NCBI GenBank assembly: GCA_047967505.1
Contig: CM106539.1
Reading direction: 5' to 3' (one strand)
Origin: Dipteris shenzhenensis
Lineage: Eukaryota; Polypodiophyta; Polypodiopsida; Gleicheniales
Length of the DNA stretch: 64,000 nt
The notes below the pieces were generated by a model that was not told the DNA's origin, searched no databases, and worked only from the letters and a program-made list of their open reading frames with translations. This document shows, in pieces, positions 24,601-37,000 of the stretch. The position numbers and the translations under genes are program-made. The stretch's first letter is position 1. Every line of letters starts with the position of its first letter.

Positions 24601-27600
24601 AACTCATAAGGATGCTGAAGGGGAGAATTCAGATATGCTTGATTGCACTGCAGCCAGAGGGTCCATAAGGCCCAGTATCTAATCCAGTGGAAGAAAAGAG
24701 AATACTGTGACAAAGAAGCTGATAGTTTGCCATACATCCAGAAAAACCTGTAGAACCTGTGTGCTGGAAATCTGAGAGATAAGAAATAGGAGATTTTGTC
24801 TAGAAGGTCTCTGGAATATGAACAAAACCACAATAAATGCGGAATACTCTTAGAAGTAAGGTGACATCTTGGACAAAGAGGTGAAGCTATCCGTCTTTGA
24901 GCCAATTTCACTCCCACTGGAAGAATACCAACAATACATCTCCATAGAAAGCGTCTTTGCTTCAATGGCATTTTCAACTTCCATATCAATTGCAATTTTC
25001 CTTTCCACCAGGCTAATGACTTGTTCAAATGCCATAGAGAATTAGCATGATGGGCAATCCAGGGAGGAGGTAATATCAATCGATAAGCCTGTATAGAAGT
25101 CAATAAATGCAAAGGATTGTCGACATACTACTGGAAAAGTGAGAATATTTCCTTGCATATCTACCACGTCATCAATGAACCGGATACCCAATTTCATAAG
25201 ATTGTAAGCCCTGATGGGTTGTTGAACAGCAAGGGGAGAGGAAAACACAACACTCCAATGAATACTTTCCATTCTGAGTGAGGAAGCTATAGAAGCAGGA
25301 TGGGGAGACCATTTGATGTGAGAGAGTACTTGCTTCCAATCCTGAATCAAGGAATTAGAAAATGGACAACCAGGGATTTTACCTTGAAATTTGCCAAGTA
25401 CTACTTCCAATGGATCAACTAGCCAATGTCCATAAGCATTTGCGCTCATCTGACCACACAAAATTGCCAACATGATAGATAGACCAAGGCTGCTCTTGTT
25501 GAAAAAATGTCTTGAGCATAGTGATCTTTCTTGCCAACACATGAAATTTGATGTTTATTATATTCAAACCACCATGCATTCTTGGTGAGCAAAGCAAGTC
25601 CATTTTGAGCAACCGTAAAGCTTTTTTATGAAGCTTAGTTTTCCAAAAAATCTCCATGGCTTGAGACATAAAGGAAGTGAGATCTCGAGATGACCAATGT
25701 AATAGAGGAAGGTAGAACTGGACATAAGCTAGAACAATAGACTGGACAATTCGAAGCCGTACATGCAGAGGCCAAGTGGAGATCTTCCAATATTCTAATT
25801 TGTCCCGAATTTTGTTTGACACCCATGAAATTTGTTGCTTATTGCTGATTTTCTAGCCAATGGGATAGCCTAAATGTCTTACTATGTTTTCCGGATAAAT
25901 AATTTAGCCTGGCCACAGGATAGCATGCCAGTCACAATGCTTGAGAGGCAAGAGTTTTGATTTCTGAAAATTAATTTTAAGACCAGCTGCCAACCCAAAA
26001 TCTGAAAGGGTATCCATCAAGAGGCGAATCTCCAAAGGACTGTTCTTTGGCATGAAGAATGAATCATCTGCATAGGCCTGTGCAATGAAGGATCGTGAAC
26101 CATAAATCTGAAGCCCCTCTAACTGTCCAGTATCAACCATGTGATCCATATAAAGAAGCAAAGGATGTGAAGCGATGGCATAAAGCAAAGCACTGAGAGG
26201 GCATCCCTGTCGAACTGAACGTTCGAGAGTCCAAGACTCAGACAAATGATTCCCTATAAAGCATTGTGCAGTGGAATCTGAGTAAAGCCAATATATGACA
26301 TTAACTAGCTTTGGCCCAAAACCAGTTTTAACATGATTTCAAAGACATAATCCGACTGTACTGTATCAAATGCCTTCACCACATCCACCTGCATGACCAA
26401 CACATCTTGATCTGAATATTTTGCATATTCCATTGCGATGAGAGTGTTAGAGATATTGTCATGTATATGCCGTCTTGGAACAAAACCATATTGCCTGGGA
26501 TGAAGTCCATCATGAAGGGTATCCTTTATCCGATGTACCAACATTTTGGCAATCAGTTTGTATATAACCGGCATCAAAGTGATGGGCCTCCAGTCATCCA
26601 TAGTCTCACATAGAGGTTTTTTGGGCACAAGCTTAACCAGAACATGCTTCCAAGTTGAGGGAAGATGTTGATGCTTCCAGGCTACATTAATAAACTTCAA
26701 AATTAGACCCTTCAATTCAGGCCAAAAGGCTTCAAAAAATTCAACCGTCAGACCATCCCAACCAGGGGATTTATGTTTACCCAAATGCTTAAGGGCTTCA
26801 TCCAATTCAACATCTGAAAAAAACATTTCCAGCATTGAGGCTTTTTACAAAGAGACAATAGGAAAAACAAGCTCAGTAAATCTGTTCCGAGCCAATGCAA
26901 CCTGAGGTGTAGAAAAGATGGCTGAGAAAAAAGAAGCTGAAAATGATCCAGACATTGTTTTTCTAGCTAAGATAGAGTCTGGGTCCAAAGACCGTCTAGT
27001 TTCCTGACCCTCATGATAGATTGGCTTTGTCTATGTGCATGTAAGTTTCGAAAAAAGGATTTCGAGGAACAGCCCTTATCTAGCATAGGTTTAACTCTGG
27101 CCCTGATCTGCCATTTGGACAGCTTGCGTTTATCATTGGCATCAATTATGGAGGAAGCACAAGACAATAAATGTTGCTCAGAAGCAGATAGAGATCTTTG
27201 ATGACTAATCTGTACCAAATACTGCTTGTATGATTTTGCCCACTGGATATGCTGTCTGGTTTCTGCCATGTAGCATCTTCCATATTCCTTAATGACATTT
27301 TGAATACGATGTATAAAAGAGGTCCAAGCGAAGTCCAGATCCTCCTGAGCATGGGATAGCAATGGCCTGCAAGCCAGTCTTATCATATGCTGGAATTTTT
27401 CATGAGAAAGATATAATTGATTAACCTGTAAATTTCTAACTGAAGAGAGCTGCAAGTCATCCAGAGGCATACCAAAAGAAAGGGTGAGCCAAAGTGGAGT
27501 GTGATCAGATAATTGTTGTGAATAATCAGTCCACATTTGACATGTATATTCATCATATTGCTGAGCATGAATGAGATAATATCTATCAAGCTTGGCCCAA

Positions 27601-27969
27601 TATTCTGTAAAAGCATTATGATGATATGTAAATCCCATAACTGAAGGGTGAGTTGCTGTCCATAAATCTGCAAATTGAAGTGATGATGTCATACGTTCCC
27701 ATTGCTGGATTTCAGAGGGCAGCATATGGGATTTATGCGTGGTATTGTCCTTCCAGTGAGGAGAATTGTTGAAATCACCACAAAGTAGAGCATTTGAAGA
27801 CCAAGGATATTGCTTTATGGAGTTCCACATTTGAGCTCTGGAAGCTGAATTTTGAGAGGCATACAAAGATCCTATTTCAAAAATCTCTCCATTGATCATA
27901 CATTGGATAATCATCCATCGTCCACCAAAAATCACACCGCACACGCACGTGCACACACACACACACACA

Positions 27970-28000
<31 letters not shown>

Positions 28001-31000
28001 GGATCCATTTAAGGATTCAAATCTAGGAAGCTTTATGTGGATACAAGAACAGTAATGGATCTTTTTGTAACGCATTTGTATATGCATTTATAGCACTCCT
28101 GAAATCGCCATTCCTGCAAGAAACAAAATATTCCTATTAAATTTCTTCTTTGCAAAATTTATTCATACAATATAGTCATCAAGTTGCTCATTTTTTGGGA
28201 ATAATAAGTTGTGTCCATTTAGTTAAAACAATAATGATGATACAGGTACATTGCACTTCTTCTCTCTACTTGACTTCACATATTGCTCCATTCCTAGTGC
28301 TGGTTGTAAAACAATTTTGGACCTGCTCGGGAGTATATTCTGCAGGTGTATGATTGTCACCTTGTCTTGCGCGATCCTATGTGAGTGCTTGTGGAGGGAT
28401 GTGAAGTGGGGGCTGTGTGGAGGCGAAAGAAGTGGGTGGGGTAGAGTGAACGGATGGATGCCCGCAGGACTCGGTCGTACACCTCCTCCCATTGGCTCTT
28501 GATTTCCAGTTCTTTCTGAGGCTAGTAGCAAGCTGCCTCTAGTTGATGATGTAGCTACAGAAAGTTTTCATGCTGATCATGCAGGTCTGTGTGCAGAGCT
28601 TAGATTTGCTACTGCTGAGTGGCATGGGCCCGCTCAGCAATAGTCTTGTACGTCTCGAAGCTTTCCTCACCTTTCTAGCCATCAGCTTGAACCTCATCTG
28701 CGGCAAGCTCACTTTTGAGGGATGTTCGTTGCTCTCTTAATTCCAGGGCTGCCGCACGGTCTGCTTGTGTCGTTTGTTGCAGTTCTTCCTCAATCGCTTG
28801 GAGGGACATGACCTTGTGAAGAGGCCATTGCTTACACCATCTTTTGGTGCTCGGCTTCTTAAGGTACCATTGCAAATTTGGGATTTCTCAAAGTTTTATT
28901 TGCTTCATCTCTACTGCAAATATTGGGGCTTTCCTGCAATTCCATATCTGTACAACAACAATTTAAGGGTTTCTCAAAAATTGAGCTCTTGCATCGACAT
29001 TGAAGACCCTGGAACTGCTATTTTGAGAGTCATGCAGTAACTTCTCCAAGCAGCAGCTCCCATGCACAAGAGCAACACTATTTTTTGGGCTATTCTTGCC
29101 AGGCTTCACCAACATCTCACAGGAAGAGCAAGAATGTACACATTTAAAACTGTGTAGCAGCTGTGAGGAGGATATCTCTCACCCTAAGAGATCTGTATTA
29201 TTACATTTTTATGTAAGTTTGATTTGGGTCCTCTGCCCGGCATGTCCTCGAAAATGAATGCAATAATCTGTGTGTCCTTTGTGTACCACCTTAATGTTAC
29301 AAAAGGCCTCATGTTGTCAATTTTCCCTGCTTAGAGCAAAGGGGGGTTGATTTTTGGGTAGATTGATGTAGGCATAGTCATGTATGGTCAAACTCTTTGG
29401 CACTTGTCCCTAGATCTCTGAGTTTCCAAGAATCGACGCTTGTTAAGCCTCTAAGCATGCTTGTTGTGCCTATGAGCCTTTTTGAGCCAAGTTCACGGCC
29501 TCTGAGCCATGCTTAGTAGCCCTAAGTTTGTTGCAAGAAATATGTCTTAGTTTGAGCATTATTGTGCCAACACCTAGCATGGGTATGGCAGCTCAGCTCT
29601 TGTTTGAATCGAGCACCCGTCAGTTATGGAGTTTTAGTGTGGTGAGCTAAAGGCCTAGGGGTCTCAGGCAAGTCCCGCATGCTGAGTCAATCAGGGTCCT
29701 GCCAACTTCTCCGTTCTCTAGCCAGGTACGGAGCAGGGGATCCACACTTGAGATGGCACTGAATACATAAGGTGAGGGGAAAGAGTTCTCCATGAATTGT
29801 CTGGTGGGTGTTAGTGCCTCACACATTAAAAACCAGCATGCACCTGCCCCAAAATAAAGAAGAAAAAATTGGCACTCAAAACGAAACAATTGTGCAATTA
29901 TGATCCCAAATCGCCATGGCTATTGAAGTTCATCACAGGTCACTCCACCTTCGCTCAAAAGGGGGGTCATATGTGTGCGTTACCATAATGTGTGATTGTG
30001 TGTATATTGTGTGTATGAGTGATTACTGCATGCTATTGCTTTGGTGGAAGTTGGTTGCCACCTAAGTCGATTGAGAAAGTTTGGAAGGACATTGTGTATC
30101 TAGATTCTATTGTTGATTGAAGGAACAAAGTGGAGTAGGGTAGGAATGGAAGAGAGCTATGGAGGATGGAAGCAAAGGAAACAACTAGAAAGTATGAAAG
30201 ACATAATGAAAGAGCATGAACCAAAAGAAAGTACTCACATGTAGACCAAATTGCTTGTAGGCTTGATTAGATTGAATGATTATGTATATGGGATGGCTCC
30301 CAATATGACGCGTGGCACTCACACATAAGACTCTACTAGAACTCCTAGTAGAACACACTAAAACACGCTCTACTTGCCTTCATGTTCTAACACCCCCCCA
30401 TGAAGGAAAGGTGAGGGACTACTGGAATGGAACCAAGAATAGAACATGACAATGATGAATTACTAATCTGTGCACCCCATGTAACTCAGAGACTAAAGTT
30501 TGAACGTGTTCAGAGGTTGATCCAAGCACTCTCATGGCTTGAGACTCAACATGACGCAGAGGCTCACGTCTCAGCATGGCTACATGACCAGCTCATAGGT
30601 CTAGGAATACACCAACATCCTGGAACTTGGCCAGGCCTAATAAAGAGATCCTATCAAAGCCAAATTCATGGCTCCCATAGTAATCCCCCTCCTAGCTCCA
30701 AAACAGGGTGACATGGAGCCACACACCATAGATAACAAAACATCATTTTAGGAGGACTTTCCAAGGATGAGAACCTTAATTGACTTCATTTCATTCATTT
30801 TATGCATAGCAAGGGCAGAAAACATTTCATTCATTTTATGCAAAGCAAGGGCAGAAAACCCATAAAAGATCCCCAAGTAGCTACCTACACAAATGTGCAC
30901 ATCTCCCAGTCGATGAAGTTCATGACAAGAATGCCCCTGAAGATATGTCGATGTCGGCCATGGGAGCAACTACCAAGGGCTATTACTCCATGACTCTCAA

Positions 31001-34000
31001 AATAGCGAGTGGACACTCAGCCAAAGTCAGAGTAGATCCTCAAATGTGAGAGATTATGCTTTAGGAAGGTCTTAACACTAATACGGATCAATGTCAGTAT
31101 CTAATCCTTTACACTAAACTAGTAGAAGTAAAATTAGAGCTTCTCACGAAATCAGGGTTTTTAAAAATTTAGGGCTCTTCAAAATTTGTTGCAAGAAAGG
31201 CATGTGGAGCTGTCCGAGCAAACCGAGAAGTATTGTTGGGGGCTGCCAAAGGAAATTCGAGACTACTGCACCAAAACCAAAGTCTCCAATATGTCTCAGC
31301 TGATAGAAAATGCCACGACAGCTTATGCCCTCCTGTAGGGCACAGCCAAGGGGCAGCAACCAGGAAGCACACAAGTTTAGGGGAAGCAACCAGGGAGGCC
31401 ATAAACATTACAGAAAATTAGAGCAGCCCATCAAGTCTAGATTTGTTGCAGTACAGAGGTGAGGATCGCCTTGAAAGAAGTTGTCAGAGGAAGAGAAGAA
31501 GGCCCTCTATGATGCCAACAAATGTTTCATATGCAAGGAAGAGGGCCACCAAGCACATGAATGTCCACACAGGAAGAGGAAGTTTCCCTTGTTGGATCAG
31601 AGTGACAACAAGGGGGAAAAGAAGGATGACCACAAGGGAAAGAAGCCCAAACCCACTGCTGGTCTTATGCCAAATGTCACTGAAGCCATACAAGATGTGG
31701 ATGCCACGGAGTTATACAGAGTGCGGGGTAAAATCCGTGACTAGACCGCTTTGTTCTTCTTTGATCCAAGCGCAAGAGTCAATTTTATATCACCAAACTT
31801 GGTTGGAAAATTGGGCATAAAGGCACAAGAGATGGGGCCACTATGTGACGCATATATGGCTTGCCCAGTGCCCAGTGAGTCAGTTACACCGATCATTGGA
31901 AAGCTCCACACACACATTCAAATCTTCGTGCACACTGAGGAGTTTTACATTATGCCACTGAATGGGTGTGATGTTTTGTTGGCAATACCTTGGCATCACA
32001 GGAAGGGAGCACTTTTGGATGCCAGAAACAGAAATTCAGCTTTGACTCACCGGGGGGAAACTTATGTTTTGGATGCTAAACTAAAGGGAGAATTTGTTCC
32101 AGTTGTATCGGCTTCGACCATTTCAAATGTAATCAAAAAGCATATTTCTGCATACTTGGTTTTTGCAACTGAAGAACATCTAGCAAAAGAAAGCACTAAT
32201 TTTTCTAAGCTGGATAAAGAGAGGACAGATTTCCTTTTTCAGTTTTTTTTTTTTTTTTTTGCAAAAAAGAGACTTCTATTAAGTAAGAAAGAAACTCGCT
32301 AGAGCAAGCTTTGAGTGGAAATACAACATCATGAAATCATGAGGATAAATAAGTGAGGTGGAAAACAACCAAGGCTGAGGCTGAAAGTGCCACCTCAACC
32401 CTATAGGAGTCTCAGAGAAGAAAGGAGAATCCTTCCATTCCCTGAAGAAAGAAGCACTCCTAGCTGAGGCTGCACAGAAGTCTCCCTGTATACTCATCCA
32501 TACGGCCATCAAAGTATGTACGGTGTCCTACTAGCCAAAGTGTGCGAGGAATGAACCTGAGTACCCTCCATAGCCTCTATGCATCTGGCTCTCCAGATAT
32601 GCCAGGATGCTATGCTCGCTAAAATCTCCCAAGGAGTATCCACAAAGGCATGTACATCTGTAAAAGGAAGGTGTGGTACCACATCCAACGAACATGACTC
32701 AATCTGATGACGTCGAACCAAAATGGCCCGAGAGGAGTCAAGTCACTTATAGAATACCTGAGGCCCTGTAAGAGAAAGCCAAGCCACTGAGCCCCATGTC
32801 ATAAAGAATGGGGAATGGGCAAAGTGACTGAAAATCCTAGCTACCCCCATCCAAATCATCCTCGCCTGTCTGCAATCCCATAAACAATGCTGAATAGTCT
32901 CCGAAGCAGAGAGGCAACGAGAGCAAGTAGGGTCGGCTCCGAACCTAGATCTCCAAAGGTTCACTGTAATCCCACCAAATCTTTCTATTCTTGTGGGATT
33001 TCCAGAAGCACCTCTGCACATTCGCAGTGATATCAAATGTCTCCCAATGAGGAACTCTGGAAGGTCTCCAACCTCTACTACTGAGCTGAAATCTCCTGGC
33101 ATTACTGACCGTGTAACGAAAGAAGGGGATGCTCTTCTCTCGATGCCTTGCGTCAATCCACTTCCGCTCTCCAGGGTCCCACTGCAAATACCTAATGGGA
33201 ACTCCCCCGTAGAGCCAAAGCCTCCAAGACCCGGTTGAGAGTAGCCGGGGGTCTGGGTCGAGGAACCACTCTGAATCTGATCCCTGCACCAAAAGACCTA
33301 CAACCCTGATAGGCTGAAAAGCAGACTCAACAAGATGTCCTCTGTGGATCTGAGCAATCTGCCACCATCCTGCACAGTAAAAACTAAAGCATCCTCCTGT
33401 GCATCTCGAAAGGCCAAAACCTGAAGCGGAACACTGCCTCTCGTAAAAGTACCTGCCCAAGTGGAGCAAGTGAGTGGCATATCATCTGTGTCTATCCACT
33501 CCTCTGGAAGGACTGCCTCAATCTGCAAGATCCTCCTTGCACTCCCTCTGAGATGTCTTGTCAATTGAGACTTGGTCTCCTCTGGAAGTCTGCGGAAAGC
33601 TTTCCAAGATCCCAAAGATGATGCAGGTCCCCTCTCCCACCTAGACCACTGCATGTAGAGTGAGGCACCAAGTGGTCTGCCATGATCATCTAAAATACTA
33701 TCATTCCACATGATGGGTTGCCTATTAATCTCTTCACGAGAGGAAGGAGGAATCCTCTGAAGAGTGCTCTTGAAACTGGCCCATGCTTTCAGAATGGCAA
33801 CCATGAGAGGGGACGAAGGTGATATGAGGTGTGCTGTGGTGAAGATCCACCTAATACTTCTCATCCAGTCTCCTCTTGAATAAGGTGTGCACCTCTGTAT
33901 GTTGCTAATAAGAAAGGCCTTCCACGGTTTCTTTTCTTTTTTTGTTCGTGGCCGAAGCTATGAGTATCTATGTTAGATCTCAAGCTAACATCATTGGGCT

Positions 34001-37000
34001 GAGACTTCCCATTAGAAGGGAAGAGGAGTTACTTGACAGTGAGTTGGCAGATGACATAGCAGTTTACTTGGATGCCACTCCACAGACGCTTACTTCTTTC
34101 AAGACAGCATTGGATTTATTTTGCTTGGCGGTAGGGGCGCAAATAAATTGGCATAAATCCAATGGCTTTTGGATTAGTGATGAGGACACTCCAGTTTGGG
34201 GCTTGACATAGGATTCACTTGGGTTCAGGGGGGTGTGCCTGTCAGGTATTTGGGCTGTTAGGTCGGCTTGGGTATTTCTTCCATGCAGCAGTTTGCTCCC
34301 GTGTTGGAGAGCATCAGGAGGAAGCTCATTTTTTGGAGCTCAGCCAAGCTGGATCTTGCCTCTAGAGTTGCGGTGGTCAACCAGGTCCTCTTGGCCATAG
34401 CCTGGTTTGTTTGTTCTTGCCGGTGCTATTCTAGGGACTGCATCACTCAGCTCAAGAGACCGATCATAAATTTTCTCTGGAGTGGGCTTTATGGCACAGC
34501 AGATACCTTAGCTAGGGTGGCTTGGGAGACCCTCATCCTCCCTACACAGGAAGGGGGTCTCAATATTATTGATCCTAGATTTACAGTGCAAAGCTTTACT
34601 ATGCAAGATGGTGGTGCGGGGACTTATAATAGTCCATATCCCATCATTCCCTATCTTTGATCGTGGCGAATTAAAGATAATGTCCACTGCTATGCTTTTC
34701 CATGGTGCTTGAGACACATGAAGAGGCATCAATAGGCTAGGTGCCTTCCATCTGTCATTTATAACTTTCTGACAATTAAAGCATTCTATAACAAATTTAT
34801 GTATATCCTTACGCAAGGCTGGCCAGTAAAAATACCTCTCCAAGGCTTGAGTAGTAGCTGCAATACCTCTATGTCCAACATATAGGGGTGCATGGCATTC
34901 CTTCAAAATACCTTGCCCTGTAAAATACCTTGTCCTAGCTGGGATCCCTTGCATACCGTATGATACACAATCTGCTCTGGGTGAAGGATCTCTTGCAACT
35001 CTTCTACTTCAGGTGGATCTTCCATTATAGGTCATGTAGGCTCTGTTCTTTGATATTTCTGATGGTACCTCAGTCACTATCAAGAGATCAGAGGAAGAAA
35101 TTTGTGTTGCAGAGTAAACCATTTTTGGTAGAGTTCCCTGATGGACTGATCTGGAAATCTGAAATCTCTCACCCCTTACCCCACCAATAAGTACCTGGCT
35201 GTGAGCTTATTTGTACAAGGAGGAAACACCTCTGATCCAAGCATCAGTAAAGCCAAAACGTAGAAGGGTGCCCTCCAAAAAACCCCAATCTACTCTATCA
35301 TAAGCTTTCTCAAAATCCAAAAGTAGAATGGCTAGATTCTGGCCGCTCTGCATGGCCCACTCTGAGGCTTCCCAGAAAGAGAAAATGTTATAAAAAATGC
35401 TTCTGCCATGCACAAATCTCGTCTGAGTGTCATGAATAAGATCTGGGAGAAGGGGCTGCAATCGGAGGCTGATTGCCTTGGCCAGAATTTTGTAACAAGT
35501 CCCTAGAAGTGTGATAGGCCTCCACTGGGACACTAGATTTCTGCAACCTCCTTTCAAGATAAGGTGGATGAGACCTTCTGTAAGCGACCCGGGCATCTCA
35601 CCAGAGTCCCAAGTACCCTGCAGGGCTGAAGTAATGTAGTCTCCAATCATATCCCAGAATGCAATGAAAAAAGAGGGGGTAAGGCCATCCGAACTTGGGC
35701 ACTTGCCCTTGTGAAGGGCTGAGAGTGCAGTCCTGAACTCTCTGTTGGTGAAAGGTGCATCAAGCAAAACATGCATATCCGGTTTCACCAACAAAGGGAT
35801 GCTCTACCAAATAACCTGTCTAGCATCCTCTCTATCCCGTGTCTCAGGATCAGCAGTAAGAAGGGCGGCATAAAAATTTGAAGCTATGCGCAAGACATCA
35901 TCAGGATCTGTCTGTAAAACCCCATGTGAGTCAATAAGTTGGGATACACTCTCTCTACTATGTCTAGGGCCAAGAGTAGAGAAAAAGTGTTTATTGAATT
36001 TGCCACCCATCTGAATCCAGAAGGACTCCCGTGCATAAAAGGCATACTCTACTCTCTGATCAAGCATCTCTGATCAAGCAATACCTGCTGATGAGCCCTT
36101 GCCCAGCAAGGCGCTTCTAAATCCAAGCATCTGAAGGCCGTTTCTGCTCTTCCCTCTGCAAAGCTGCCAACTGCTAGCGAACACCAATCTCACGTCTGAG
36201 AATATCTCATCTCCTGGAATATCTTGTCTCCTGGTACGAGCAACTTAGAGGTAGAAGTTGCTAATACCAAAAAAGGCAGTAGCTACCCGTGATGCCAATG
36301 GCTGCCCACCGTGGACATGAGAAACGCATATCTGCAGGGCTGCCTCTGTAAGGTCCTCCTCTATGTACAAGGCATCTAGAATCCTGATGTTGGTAGATCA
36401 GCCTCTCAAGTGAGGCTTTGAGATAGCCAACACAACAAGAAAGTGGTCTGAAGTGGAAATCCCAGCAGCAATGCATACCGATCCACCTCTATCAAGTGCC
36501 CAATCATCTACATAGAATCTGTCAATACGTGCATGAATAGGCATCTGCTGCCTCCTGTTCGACCACCTGTTCGACCAATAGAACAGGAGGGACTGTGGCT
36601 GAATAAGAAAGGCATCGTCCAACCAAGTATCTCTACCACAGTAGTGAAAACGGAAGGCATCCCAAGCTGCTCTGTCCAAAGAGTGAAGTCCTCCTTCTCT
36701 ACCCCCTTTTGGGTCTGATGGTAACTCAACCATGTTAAAGTCACCTCCAATCACCCATGAATCCGCAATGGGGGCCCAGGAGAGCAAATCCTTCCACATA
36801 AAGACACATTCCCCCCTAATGTTGGAGGCATACACGTTAAGGAAACCAACCTTACACCCTCTAATCAAGAGAATAATCCACTGAGCTCTAGGGGGAATAA
36901 TGACTCCATGTCCAACAACCAAGGGGAGAACCGATTGCGAAACTGAAATAGAAGTGCCCCCCCTCGTGCCCAAGGCAAACGACCAAAAAGTATGACCAAA

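Larger units (their letters stand above)
4464..28050 (-). other. DNAAF4: DNAAF4 intron 7, 23.6 kb
   Basis: This is the interval between the two TPR exons. It contains copia, gypsy and LINE remains on both strands, minisatellites and microsatellites, and no other host exon that I can recognise. Confidence 0.7.
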
